Below are positions 11,018 to 21,190 of a DNA stretch of 64,000 nt, piece after piece. The notes beneath the pieces are model-generated. The model did no database searches. It saw nothing but the letters and a program-made list of their open reading frames with translations, and was not told where the DNA came from. The translations under genes were made by a program, and so were the position numbers. The stretch lies in contig JAJEKV010000003.1 in NCBI GenBank assembly GCA_021234155.1, forward strand, positions 16,848,386 to 16,912,385, in the 5' to 3' direction. Every line of letters starts with the position of its first letter. Within the stretch, counting starts at the first letter, position 1. This DNA comes from Isoetes taiwanensis. Taxonomy: Eukaryota > Streptophyta > Lycopodiopsida > Isoetales > Isoetaceae.

Positions 11018-11335
11018 AGAAGGTTGTTGCAGCTAACTTTGTTGTTGTTGCTTTTGAAGGGATAGAGGAGAAATCAGACATTTATGATTTGCTTTTGGGG
11101 AGGAAGTGGTCGTCTACAGTTGATGCCAGGCCTGTGTAGTCAAAAGGAGAATGCACTATTTCCAATGGTAAGAGAAGGGTAACACTCTACAACAAGGTAG
11201 GTGAATTTGAAGCCTTAAACTTCATAGAAGAAGACATTCTGCTGTCAAATCCTTGTGGAGAGTTTGAGTTGAACACAAATGATCTGGTACTTGACTCAGA
11301 ATTCCCTATGCAGGTAGCTCTGCCAAAACAAAAAA
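11018..11335 (+). pseudogene. Tat-2 protease remnant and linker, active site deleted
   Basis: Only the C-terminal part of the aspartic protease remains (VAANFVVVAFEGI, SDIYDLLLGRKW). The DGGS active-site block seen in Tat-3 at 48893 is absent, which points to a deletion of roughly 400 bp at about 11018. A stop follows at 11137-11139, where Tat-3 reads through into the linker ECTISNGK. The conserved linker continues to the extra RNase H. Confidence 0.8.
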
Positions 11336-11957
11336 TTTGCTTACTTATGGTTTGATGGTGGTGTCTCTAAAAGATTGAGTGTGGCTTCTTCTGCTGCTAT
11401 TCTTAAAAATTCTTCTAATAGGTTGCTTGTAAAAGTAGGCAGAATTTTTCCTAATGCAACCTCAAATATGGCAGAATATAAGGCTCTGATAGCAGGTCTT
11501 CAAGAGGCAAGGAATTTGAATATTAATGAAATTGTTATCTTTGGAGATTCTCAGCTTGTTTGCAGGCAAATATTGGGGGAATACCAGGCCAAAAATGAAG
11601 ACATGATCTTACTTAGGGACCAAGCTATGGGAGAATTAAAACTTCAAGGCTTGGAGACTATGTCACGTGCCAAGGGAGCAGAATTGTGAGGCTGATGCAT
11701 TATGAAGAAGTGTTCTGCTTGAGCATTTGGCTGAGGGAGCAATTCAAGAAGAAGAGCTGGAGAAAAGAGACCTGCAACAACTCTATCCCATTCTGGTAAT
11801 CAATGCAAGTGAGGAGAAACAAATAAAGGAAGTTAAACTGAACAAAAAGGTCTAGACAGAGTTTTATATGTTGATGATTTGTTCAAAGAAGAGGATGAGT
11901 CTTTTGTGACCAAGTTTTTTGATGAATGGAAATATATCTTTGCTTGGGACTTTGATT
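11336..11957 (+). pseudogene. Tat-2 extra RNase H domain and linker to reverse transcriptase
   Basis: This is the most complete copy of the domain here. It reads FDGGVSKRLSVASSAAILK, then NMAEYKALIAGLQEA, IFGDSQLVCRQILGEYQAKN, and, after a frameshift near 11645, HVPREQNCEADAL. All four acidic positions of the D-E-D-D set are present in the DNA (Asp, Glu, Asp, Asp). A frameshift and a stop after ADAL break the frame. The linker LLEHLAEG...LQQLYPILVINAS then enters the reverse transcriptase N-terminus, which is interrupted at 11958 by a foldback element. Confidence 0.87.
11950..11957. repeat. Left 8-bp target duplication (CTTTGATT)
   Basis: CTTTGATT here and again at 13175-13182 flank the foldback element. 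Removing the element and one copy restores continuity with the other family members. Confidence 0.85.
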
Positions 11958-13174
11958 CATGGAATAAAATAACGGCTAAGATTAGCCAAATGGCTATTTT
12001 GTAGCAGTTTTGCCAAGAAAAACGGCTAAAGTAAATGGAAAAAATGCCCAAAAAAAAGAAAATTTTAGCCCAATTTTTTTGCCGTCCAAGTGAGTTTTTA
12101 GGTTGAATAGCCAAACCTATACCTCCAGACATATCCATCGGGACATTGATTAGCTAAACCTAAGATAGAGTGGGCTTGGAAAAATGGATAGATTAGCCCG
12201 AAATTCAACACCAATTTATGTACTAACTTTAAGAAATTTCAAATAGGGTTTATGTTTCTTGTTTTTGTTTCCCTTTCTTTCTCGTTCCAAGTACAAATTT
12301 AAAGCATTAGAGGAAAAGGAACAAAGTTGTGCCCTTTTCTTTTAGGTTTTTGAGCATGTTCATATATGTTCGTGTCTTGATTTATGTACTTACAATAAAT
12401 TCAATGTCTTTGCCAGAATGCTTGGATTTTTTTAAATCCATTAGGGTTTTTTTGAGATTAAAAAAGGGCCTTCAAAACATGCCAACTAAGCCAAATGAAG
12501 CTAAATGAACCACCAATCAGAAATCGAGCACCGACAGTCCAACAAGAAAAGCTGTTATAACTAACTCACTGGATCACATTTTCTAGCATAACTATTGATA
12601 GAAAAGTCCAAATGAGCTTTCGTTTAGTGCAATAGATAGATATCGTTGAGATCTTTCCAACCTTAGGTGCTTTGCACATATTTTAACTACTTATGATTGT
12701 CAAAACTCCAAAAAATATGGTTTTTACCATTTTTTACTATCCTAGGGGGCTAAAAGATATGCAAACCACCCAAGCTTGGAAAGATCTCAATGAGATCTAT
12801 CTATTGCACTAAACAAAAGCTCATTTGGACTTTTCTATCAATACTTGTGCTAGAAAATGTGATCCAGTGAGTCAGTTATAACTGTTTTGCTGACTGGATT
12901 ACCAGTTCTGTTTTCTGATTGGTAGTTCATACAGCTTAGTCAGCAGTTCTTAGAAGGCCCTTTTATGATCTCAAAAAATCCCTAATGCATTATAGCGTGA
13001 TGGCTAATATTTGCCTTTCCATTTTGTGAAAGTTTAGCCAAAAGCAAGAAACTGTGATGGAGAAAAACCATTTCATTTAGCCAAGTGTTAGAAACTTCTA
13101 GCCCCAATTTGAAGGTAGTTTAGCTTAACCTATTTTGGCTACACTAAAATATAGGAGTAGTAATTTATTCCATG
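11958..13174. mobile_element. 1217-bp hAT-like foldback element, copy 1
   Basis: The element begins CATGGAATAA and ends TTATTCCATG, a 10-bp perfect terminal inverted repeat, flanked by an 8-bp duplication. The 8-bp duplication points to the hAT superfamily. Large parts of the interior are also inverted: blocks at about 12555-12670 (CTCACTGGATCACATTTTC ... GAGATCTTTCC) recur in reverse complement at about 12775-12875, and more distal blocks also pair. No transposase frame is present. A reverse-complement copy of the same length sits in Tat-3 at 52366-53582. Confidence 0.88.
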
Positions 13175-13182
13175 CTTTGATT

Positions 13183-14436
13183 AATTGGTTGATGTTGATA
13201 AAAGAATATGTGAGTTTGAAATAAAAATCAAAGAGGGTGTGAAGCCTGTGGTTCAAAAGCTTAGAAGAATTAATGCATCTTTGCTTGCCTGATTAAAGAG
13301 GGATTATACAAAATGAAGGATGCTGGTGTGATCTCAGAGATTGTAAATCTTGAATGGTTATCTTGCATTGTTTCAGTTGAAAAGAAAAAATAAAAACCAT
13401 AAGGATCTGCATTGACTATAGGGATTTGAATAAAGCCACTATTAAAGATTGCTACCCTTTGCCTGCAGGTAAAGAAATATATTCCTTCTTAAATGGTTTT
13501 TCAGGTTTCAATCAAATAAGTATAAAGGAGGAAGATCAACCAAAGACCTCATTCATTACACCCTGGGGAACATTTGCAATGATAAGAATGCCCTTTGGAT
13601 TAATGAATGCATCAGTAACCTTCCAAAGAGCCATGGATGCCATTTTCAAGGATATGCCACCAACTGCATTTCATGTCTTCTTGGATGATCTTTGTTTAGG
13701 TACCTCTTTCAAAGACCATTTTGGTTTTCTAACAAAGTTATTTGCCTTATGCAGAAAAAGAGGTGTCAGCCTAAACCCAACGAAATGTGTTTTTTCTGTG
13801 CTCAAGAGGAGACCTGCTGGGACATGAAGTGTCTACAAAAGGCATTCAGGTAGCAGAAGCTAAAATTGAGGCTTTGAAGAAGTTTGTTCCTCCTAAAACA
13901 CTCAAACAGGTAAAAAGTTTCATGGGAATGACTAGCTTTTTGAGAATGTATGTCCCTCATTTCTCACACACTATAAATCCAATTTCTAACCTCACAAAGG
14001 TTGGAAAATTCTCTAAGAATGAAAGCAAGCACATTTTGGTGGATTGGAATGAAGAGTGTCAAGAATCCTTTGATAAAAACATCAATGCTATCTGCCATTC
14101 TATTCTGTTAAAGCCTCCAGACTTAGAAAAGCCTTTCAAAGCCTATATTAGTGTCACTAAAAGGGCAATTGGTGTCGCATTGCTGCAAGAAGACCATGTT
14201 ATTGCTTTTGCCAGCAAAATATGGTCTGATACTGAGTTAAGATACCCCTGGCTGGAGAAAAGTGCAGGTGCATTAATGTTTTTGATAGAGAGACAGGGTC
14301 ATCTGCTACAAAACAACCAAACTCAAGTCTACATGAGGCAAAACCCTTTCTCTCATTTTTTGCAAAAAAATAGCCTAAAGCTAAGTTATGTAGATGGGCT
14401 TGTAAAGTTTAAGCTTGTAACATTACAGTCAAAGTT
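13183..14436 (+). pseudogene. Tat-2 reverse transcriptase and vestigial native RNase H, frameshifted
   Basis: After the foldback element the frame resumes with EFEIKIKEGVKPVVQKLRRINASL, with a frameshift near 13290 and a stop at 13390. Then follow CIDYRDLNKATIKDCYPLP, FLNGFSGFNQISI, RMPFGLMNASVTFQRAMD and the catalytic FLDDLCLGTS block. The stretch after CYPLP lacks the FLEEVLHAV segment present in Tat-3. The thumb is intact (KQVKSFMGMTSFLRMYVPHFS). The native RNase H keeps its fold signature (PPDLEKPFKAYISVTKRAIGV, then HVIAFASKIWSDTELRY) but has Ser where the family's catalytic Asp (YTDAS) should be. The end is frameshifted near 14370. Confidence 0.88.
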
Positions 14437-15834
14437 GTGAACTTAGTTGAAAATCCCAACTCTTATTTGCCCTATGCTCTGTTTGAACACGAGGATCAAG
14501 AAGGATTAAATGATGTTGATTGCGTTACTAACTTGGTTGCTTTTCATACAAAAGACTTGGACTGGCAATTTGATATCAGGAATTATCTGGAAAACAATGA
14601 GGTGCCAAAAGACTTAAGCAGTAGTCAAGAAAGGATATTTAAAGAGAAATGCAAAAAAATCAGAATGATTGGAGAGGTACTGTGCAAGGTTGACAATTAA
14701 GGAGTGCTGCTGGTGTGTAGATCCTGAAGAAGTCCAAATGATCATTGGGGCTTGTCATGAAGTTTGTAATGGACACTTTGCCGCTGACACAACTGCCAAG
14801 AAGATCTTGAGGTCTGGATATTTTTGGCCCACTATTTTGAAAGATTGCTATAATGTTATAAAATGTTGTCATAAATGCCAAATCTTTGGCAAAAGGGCAT
14901 TGCAACCAGCTCCTCTCACTGCAATAACTTCTCCAGGGCCACTCCAAACATGGGGACTTGATTTCATAGGTCCAATAGATCCACCATCTTCAGCTCAGCA
15001 TCAATTCATACTTGTGGCCACAGATTATTTTACCAAACGGGCTAAAGCAGTTCCCCTTAGAGAGGCAAATGCCTATACCACTTCAAGATTTCTTGATGAA
15101 AACATCTGTGCTCGATTTGGAATCCCCTTCAAAATCATTTCTGATAGGGGAAGTCAGTTCATGAGTCAAACCATTGCCTTATTGCTAGCCACTCTAAAAG
15201 TCAAACACACCAAAAGCTTAGCTTATTACCCTCAAGGCAATGGTCAAGCTGAGTCAACTAATAAGGTTCTCAAGTCAATTCTAAAAAAGACCATCAGCAT
15301 TTCCAAAAAAGACTGGCACCTCAAGCTCCATGATGCATTATGGGCATACAGAACTACCATTAAAGCCTCTACCAACACACACCTTTTAGTCTGGTCGATG
15401 GCATAGAATCTGTGGTGCCAATTGAGCTTGAACTTCCATCACCCAGACTGGCATATCAAATAAACTTAGAAATGGATGATGCACTAAAAGAAAGATGTGT
15501 GAGATTAATGCAGCTTGAAGAACACAGGCATGAAGCAGAAAATGCAGTTATGATTAAAAAGGCCAAAGATATAGCAGCATTCAAAGCTGCTCACAAGCTC
15601 CAACGCACTCTCAAATCGGGTGAGCTAGTATTAAAATGGAACAAGGCAAGGGAAGACAAAGCTGCTAAGTTTGAGAATCTTTGGGAAGGGCCTTTTGAAG
15701 TTATTGGTAAGGCAGAGAAAGATTCTTATTGGCTGAGAGATGCACTTGATAGCAGAGAATTGTTGAATCCTATCAATATCCTACACTTGAAACGGTATTG
15801 GCAACAACATGTTGCTTTAAGTTTGTTTAGTTAA
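14437..15834 (+). pseudogene. Tat-2 integrase, nearly complete, with frameshifts
   Basis: Three overlapping frames cover the protein. The zinc module reads ACHEVCNGHFAADTTAK ... KCCHKCQIF. The catalytic triad blocks are GLDFIGPID, ISDRGSQFM and [15 protein letters not shown], so the D-D-E residues are all present. [10 protein letters not shown] is followed by a 1-base defect near 15375 and the frame continues as VPIELELPSPRLAYQI. The C-terminal domain (LVLKWNKARED, FENLWEGPFEVIG, NPINILHLKRYWQQHVALSLFS) ends at 15834. There is no chromodomain. Confidence 0.9.
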
Positions 15835-16555
15835 AAGTTTATTTAAAATTTGTAGGTAGGCTAGCTTAGTTTGCTTTTGGTTGGCTGAGATTGCAAAAAG
15901 CTAAAAGGAAGAAAAAGAAAAAGAAAAAGACAAAAAAACAATGCAGGAGTATTTGGTAAGTAGTATTTGTTTTCAAATTCCAGTATTTGCATAAATTAAG
16001 CTTTTGAATTCGAGGTTTCCACTGCTAATGCAAGAACATGAGATTTGTGCAGGTGTTAACTTATTCAAGGTCCAAATCAAAAACTTTTATTGCTCAAGTT
16101 CTGAATTCCATGCAGGAGCATCTGGATTTGCAGTTATATATCTCACATTCATTCACTTCTCTTCATTCACTTTCATCTCTATAGCTGCTGCCATCCCCAC
16201 CACAACCGCAGCTCATTATGCTAATAAATCTTTTGTCACATGCAGGTGCACTCTAAGACATTCATTCCATATTCGTCTGTACAAGAGTTGCCCTCGATTC
16301 ACATAAAACACTTCAAATCGTCATTCCTTTCCACCAAATCCATTAGACTGCTGTCACATTTCCATCCAGCAGCTCATATTCTCTACTGATGATCACACTT
16401 GCCATGCAGGTTCATTTGTATCGATTACTTCCATCATCATGTTCATATCATACTTAAATCCACCATTATCCTCTGTTTTCAATCCATTGCAGGTCCATTG
16501 AGTTGCCAAACATACCTCCATATTGGCAGCCGGCTGGAATTCCATTATGATCATC
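15835..16555 (+). other. Tat-2 3' non-coding region with repeated CATGCAGGT motif
   Basis: After integrase there is an AG-rich stretch (15895-15940), then a motif like CATGCAGGT recurs at about 16046, 16108, 16239, 16403 and 16488, each after a pyrimidine-rich run. The same kind of series is found in Tat-3 (54084-54445) and, reversed, in the minus-strand Tat element. The short frames here are not genes. Confidence 0.6.
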
Positions 16556-16581
16556 AAGCAAAAAACAAGAGGCTGGGGGAC
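16556..16581 (+). other. Purine-rich tract, possible polypurine primer
   Basis: A run of AAAAAACAAGAGGCTGGGGGA type is conserved before the LTR in all copies (AAAAGGGGCTGGGAGA in Tat-1, AAAAGGGGCTGGAAGA in Tat-3). It ends about 27 bp before the LTR start, which is farther than usual for a plus-strand primer. Confidence 0.5.
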
Positions 16582-16807
16582 CAACTTGTTCTTTTAGTTT
16601 GGCATGATGCTGCCATGCTATGGCAGCATAGAAGAGCAAGACACATTCTGATATTTTCATGCTCACACTTTGATTTGGACGCAGATATACAAGCACAATT
16701 CATTGAAGGAAAATGCATCTTTGCACATTGTGAAGAGGAGACTTGAAGACCAAGGTGAGGACATTCAACAAAGATCACACAAGCATGCTAAGGAAGGAGA
16801 TTCAAGC

Positions 16808-17410
16808 CATGGAATAATTTAAGGGCTAAACTTAGCTATTTGGCAATTTTTAGCACATTTTCGAAAAAAATTGGCTAAAGGAAATGAAAAAAATTGGGAA
16901 AAAATTAATAATTTTAGCTTAACTTTTTTGGGGATTGCACCAACCCTAGAGCTCTTTAGCCAAATGCTAGAAAGTAAGAGAGTCAAATTTTGTATTGTTT
17001 AGCTAAACCATAGAAACTTTTAGAATTAATTTCGGGCTAGTTTAACTAACATCATTCTAGTTTATAAGGAATATATGATTAATAGTTTAGATTCTAGCAT
17101 TATAAATTAATTTGAGTCCTAGACTTTTCTAGTTAGCATTATTTTAGAATGTTTTCACAAAGAAAATAACTAAAATATGTGGAAACAATTGAAAAAACGT
17201 ATAGTAATTTGGCTTAATATTTTTCGTTGGCCACATTATAGAAATTTTTGGGATGATGTTTGGGTTAGTTTAGCTAAACGCTAGAAAGTATGAGAGGACA
17301 AATGTGTAGAGTTTAGCTAAACCACAGAAAGTTTTGGGATTAATATCGAGCAAGTTTAGCTAAAGTCATTCTGGCTAATAAGAAATATGCGATTAGTAAT
17401 TTATTCCCTA
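16808..17410. mobile_element. 603-bp hAT-like element related to the 1217-bp foldback
   Basis: It begins CATGGAATAATTTAAGGGC and ends AATTTATTCCCTA, flanked by ATTCAAGC at 16800-16807 and 17411-17418 (8 bp). The left end shares the GGCTAA..TTAGC.. and AAATTGGCTAAA-type sequence with the 1217-bp element; the last bases of the right end have drifted (CTA instead of ATG). No coding frame. Confidence 0.75.
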
Positions 17411-18424
17411 ATTCAAGCAACACAATTTTGAAGATTTGAAGACCCCTTGAAGTGTTCTTGGTATGTGATGCTTCTATTTGAGTTCTTGGCATAACTACAT
17501 CCCATTTCAAGCCTTCCATATCCTTTGCCATGAAAACATGCCCATGTGACCCCAAGTTCCATGCCTAGCTTTAATCTCCTAAGGCAAATTGGCCTAGAAG
17601 ATTTTTTCTAGTCAAAACTTCTCTTTCACATGTCATTCACATCACACACACTTATTATATCATCACCATCTTGTTGAAGCACAAATTTCCAGTTGATTTG
17701 GTCATATCCATGGTCAAGGGCCAAAATTCTATCTCTAGAAGTCAAATGGTGAGAGAAAGTGCAAAATTCCTAAAAGAAGCATCAAAAGTCAAAGTCAAAA
17801 TTTGCCTAAAGGATGCAAATTATATGCTTAGCATTGAAATTGACCCATGTCATCATTCAAAAATGGCCAAGTCATCATACACATCATCTTTATTGCCATG
17901 TCATGTCACACACGTGTCACCCCATTGAGAATCCCATTCTTTGCAAAAATTCTTCAATTTAAGTTGTTAAAGTTCATAAGAGTGATATGTCATCTTGCCA
18001 CATCATCACCAAGACCTTCTCATCATCATCCACGTGTCACACACCATCTCCACCTCATCTCATGTTTTGACTAGAAAAAATATTCTTTGCCAAGTTGTTT
18101 AACATCTCATCATTTCCTTTTGCCATGTCATCTTGTTCTTGCCAACTCATATTGCCACCTCACCATTTCCATACCTTCATTGAACAAAAAAATGAAAGAT
18201 CTTTTTTGCAAAAAAGATTCCATCATCATGGAGAGCATAAAAAAAAGATTCTTTTTGCAAAAAAGAATTTTCAAAAATACCTTCATTTGGGCTTTCAAAT
18301 TTGATTTCTTAGGAAATGTGCCTAGCTATATTTTGCAAAAAAAAATTCCTATCTACCCCCCAAGCCTAGCCAATCACCCCCCCTCCCCCCACACATGGCA
18401 TACCCGGGCGTGTGGGACGGTGGA

Positions 18425-18494
18425 GGTACCGAGGCCCACGTGGATATAGCACGTAATTTATTAATAATATTGATTTTGTTATTGCTTTTATACC
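18425..18494 (+). promoter_or_regulatory. Tat LTR promoter block: GGTACC, G-box, TATA
   Basis: GGTACC at 18425, a G-box CCCACGTGG (core 18437-18442) and a TATA-like TTTATACC at 18487-18494. The same order and spacing occur in both Tat-3 LTRs and in the minus-strand units although the surrounding sequence has diverged. CACGTG is the core bound by plant bZIP/bHLH factors; its use here is inferred. Confidence 0.55.
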
Positions 18495-19700
18495 TTGGTC
18501 CTTCTTTGCAAATCGGGCCTGTGGGATATATCGAGCTTGTCGGATCAGCCCATAACATACTAAGAACCTATCAGATAAGCTAAAAAACAAAATTCCGGCA
18601 CGGATTTGCCAAGAACAACACTGAAGGGGAAAATTGTTCTCAGAGAAGTTTCGAGGGCTTTGAGGCAAAAGACGGATCGATTGCTTTGAAGAAAGACCGG
18701 TTCACAGAACTTGAGCTTGAATCTACCTTCCAAATATCAGATTATGCATGAATTATTGACGATTTGTGTGAATTACTTGACTGTATAACTTGTTTCATCT
18801 TGTGCCCAAGACATCGAGCTTGAGATTATTACTGCCTGCTGTGTGATCCTCAGTTGAATGAAAATCCGACTCTTGGTGACATATTTGTGAATGTTTTCTG
18901 TTGACTTTGTGTTTGGCATCATGAGTGCATAACACTTCAAAAAAAAAGAAAAAGAAAAAAGAGAGATAGATAGCAAAAGTGTTGCATGTAAGCAAATATA
19001 GTATAGGTTTATGTCAATTAAAGTACTTGCATAATCCTCTGATAGAAATTTGAATTTGCACGACCAGATCATTACTTTACTCTCATCAGTCCATATTTAC
19101 ACCTAGCTTGAGTAATTTACATCCTCTTACTTGCATAAGCATTGGCAGCATTGATATTACTCCAAAAAACAAAAAAAGTTTATTCAAGCATCAAGCAATT
19201 CAAGATTTGCCTGCTATTCATAGTTTATGACAGTCTATCAAGCAAAAAATCAAATTTCCAGAAAAATTTGTATATCTTTCTGCAAAGAGCATGCTCAACC
19301 ATTGTGTGCAGACATACTAGAGACGGATTCAAGCATCAAATCCCAAAAAGGAGCTGCCTTTATCGAGTTAGAAAATTTTACTCTCTGCTAGGGATATTGA
19401 CCAAATTTTGACCTGGTCAGGAATGCATTTTTCAGTGGCTTGCTCTAATCAAAGTCTATCTGACACCATACCCAATATCCTTCAAGATCCTTTATCATCA
19501 AAAATCATGAGTAAACTCACTCTAGTTTGCATCTGGCATCTATTCTTGCAAGGCAGACTTTTTTTTCTTTAGGGAAAGTGGTTCATAATCATTGTTTAAG
19601 CATTCTGCTTGGAACTTTTCACACTCAGAGTGGTTACCTTAAGCAACCCGATGGTTCTAAACCACTGAGGTTGAAGGTTTTGCTAGGAACACCTTCGACA

Positions 19701-20367
19701 GTGTGGTAAATGTGAGAAGAGGCTGCACTGAGGATTTAGATGCAAGCAGGGAAGCCTTCCTGTAGAAGATGAATGCCCTCAGGAAGGTTACAACTTTAAT
19801 GAGAATACATGTCTAAGGAATGAAGATCGAAGCAAAAGACAGAACAATATAAATGGGAGTGTAAGAAGAATTGAGAGGAAAAGAATTCAGCAAGCTAAGA
19901 TCATTCAAGCTAACAAAGAGCTAGAAGAAACATGGAAAAAGGAAAAAGCGATTAGCAAGAAGCACTGGGAAGTTGTTATATATAGAAATTTCAAGGTGTT
20001 GAATAAAGGGATCGATATTTTGATCTTGGATAGAGAAAATTTAAATCCACACACTCATTTTACTGGACCTTCTCACAGTAGTAATGGCAAGAAAAAAGAA
20101 GTTACCTTTGAGGATAAAGATCATATTGCAGAATCCAACAAGTACAATCTGACTACAAAACTTTATGTCAAGGACAAGAGCTTGGATGCAAGGCATGGCT
20201 CGGTCAATTTTATAAACAAAAGTCATGCTAGCTCTAAGGCCAAGGGAAAATCTATTCTTCGTGACTCTGAGCCAAGAGAGGACACAGATAGCCTTGACGA
20301 ATATGTGATGAAAATCCTTTCCAAATTCTGCAAGAATGCTCTGATGAAGACTGTGAGACAGTGTTGA
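19701..20367 (+). pseudogene. Unassigned Cys-rich, Lys-rich reading frame
   Basis: Directly after the Tat-2 LTR a frame reads CGKCEKRLH, one stop (19735), then GFRCKQG, DECPQEG, NTCLRNEDRSKRQ and about 200 further codons to a stop at 20365-20367. The first part is Cys-rich and could be a zinc-binding module; the rest is Lys/Glu-rich with a likely helical stretch (RKRIQQAKIIQANKELEETWKKE). I do not recognise it. It may be part of a host gene or another mobile element cut by the Tat-2 insertion. A single stop and the lack of a start favour a broken fragment. Confidence 0.4.
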
Positions 20368-20420
20368 TGAAAGACGATAAAAATTTTAATAACTTAATAG
20401 AGAAGAGTACTCACAAAAAT

Positions 20421-20573
20421 ACCATTACATTAAATATTTGTCATCCCACATAGAGTACCTCATAGGTAAGATGAAATTGTAGATGGAACTCACAATATAC
20501 CATTACATTGAATATTTGTCATCCCACATAGAGTACCTCATAGCTAAGATGAAATTGTAGATGGAACTCACAA
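20421..20573. repeat. 78-bp direct duplication, two copies
   Basis: ACCATTACATTAAATATTTG ... GATGGAACTCACAATAT at 20421-20498 is repeated from 20499 with only a few changes. There is no coding frame across it. Confidence 0.85.
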
Positions 20574-20699
20574 CGAACAGATGAATCGAATGAAGAAATA
20601 ACTCATAAGGATGATTCACTTGAAGAAATGGATCTCTACGATGCATGAGCTTCGAGATGCACGGGAAGGCAAAGCTTGGTCTTCATGCTTCTTTTTTAT

Positions 20700-20935
20700 T
20701 TTCATGGAAACCTCTCCACCTTTCTTAATTAGAAACCTCCCCAAGTCATGCTCAGAAAGTTGGGGAGGTTTCCACGAAAAGGTGGGGAGATTTCCAATTA
20801 AGAAACCTCCCATGTTTTCTTATATAGAAACCTCCCCAGGTCGTACAAGGAAAGTTGGGGAGATTTCCATGGAAATTGGGGAGGTTTCCATGGAAGGTGG
20901 GGAGGTTTCTAGGGAAAGTTAGGGAGGTTTTCATT
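20700..20935. repeat. Cluster of GGGGAGGTTTCC motifs in both orientations
   Basis: The core GGGGAGGTTTCC or its complement GGAAACCTCCCC occurs at least eight times. The complement dominates at 20705-20840 and the direct form at 20760-20930, so the region can fold on itself. Short frames on both strands across it are by-products. Confidence 0.75.
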
Positions 20936-21190
20936 GAAGTCCAACCCAAATCGGACGTAGATAAAACCATGGGGATTAAGGAGTCCCCTCAAGAACAGGT
21001 GATCTATCTCCCTAACTTTGATTTATTTGCTCGTGATTCAAGAGCTCAGCACTTGGGTAAATTAGGATGCTCAGTTTATCTACATTAGGTAATGGGGTGA
21101 AGGGTGTTCTAGTTATGATGTAGAAAAACATACAAGTTGCTGTCACCTGCAGTTGTTCTTACGAACTATGGCATTTCATTAAAGAACACG
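20936..21190. other. Non-coding spacer
   Basis: Nothing recognisable. The frames here are short and lack domains. Confidence 0.4.

Larger units (their letters stand above)
8740..19700 (+). mobile_element. Tat-2: Ty3/gypsy (Tat-like) retrotransposon with truncated 5' LTR
   Basis: It contains the 3' part of the 5' LTR (8740-9682), a primer binding site, gag, a protease remnant, the extra RNase H, reverse transcriptase, vestigial RNase H, integrase, a non-coding 3' region and a 3' LTR (16608-19700). A 1217-bp foldback element splits the gag-pol frame before the reverse transcriptase, and a 603-bp relative sits in the 3' LTR. The protease active-site block is deleted and there are several frameshifts, so it is not autonomous. 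A target duplication cannot be checked because the 5' end is lost. Confidence 0.9.
16608..19700 (+). repeat. Tat-2 3' LTR, carrying a 603-bp insertion
   Basis: It starts TGCTGCCATGCTATGGCAGC and ends CACCTTCGACA. Without the insertion at 16808-17410 it would be about 2.5 kb, similar to the 2.3-kb Tat-3 LTRs. A poly-A run in ATTTTGCAAAAAAAAATTCC (about 18331-18350) is the variable-length tract also seen in the minus-strand array. Confidence 0.9.

Noticed and set aside
20611-20922. 103-codon frame on the plus strand
   Set aside because: It lies across the GGGGAGGTTTCC cluster and the peptide simply repeats that motif.
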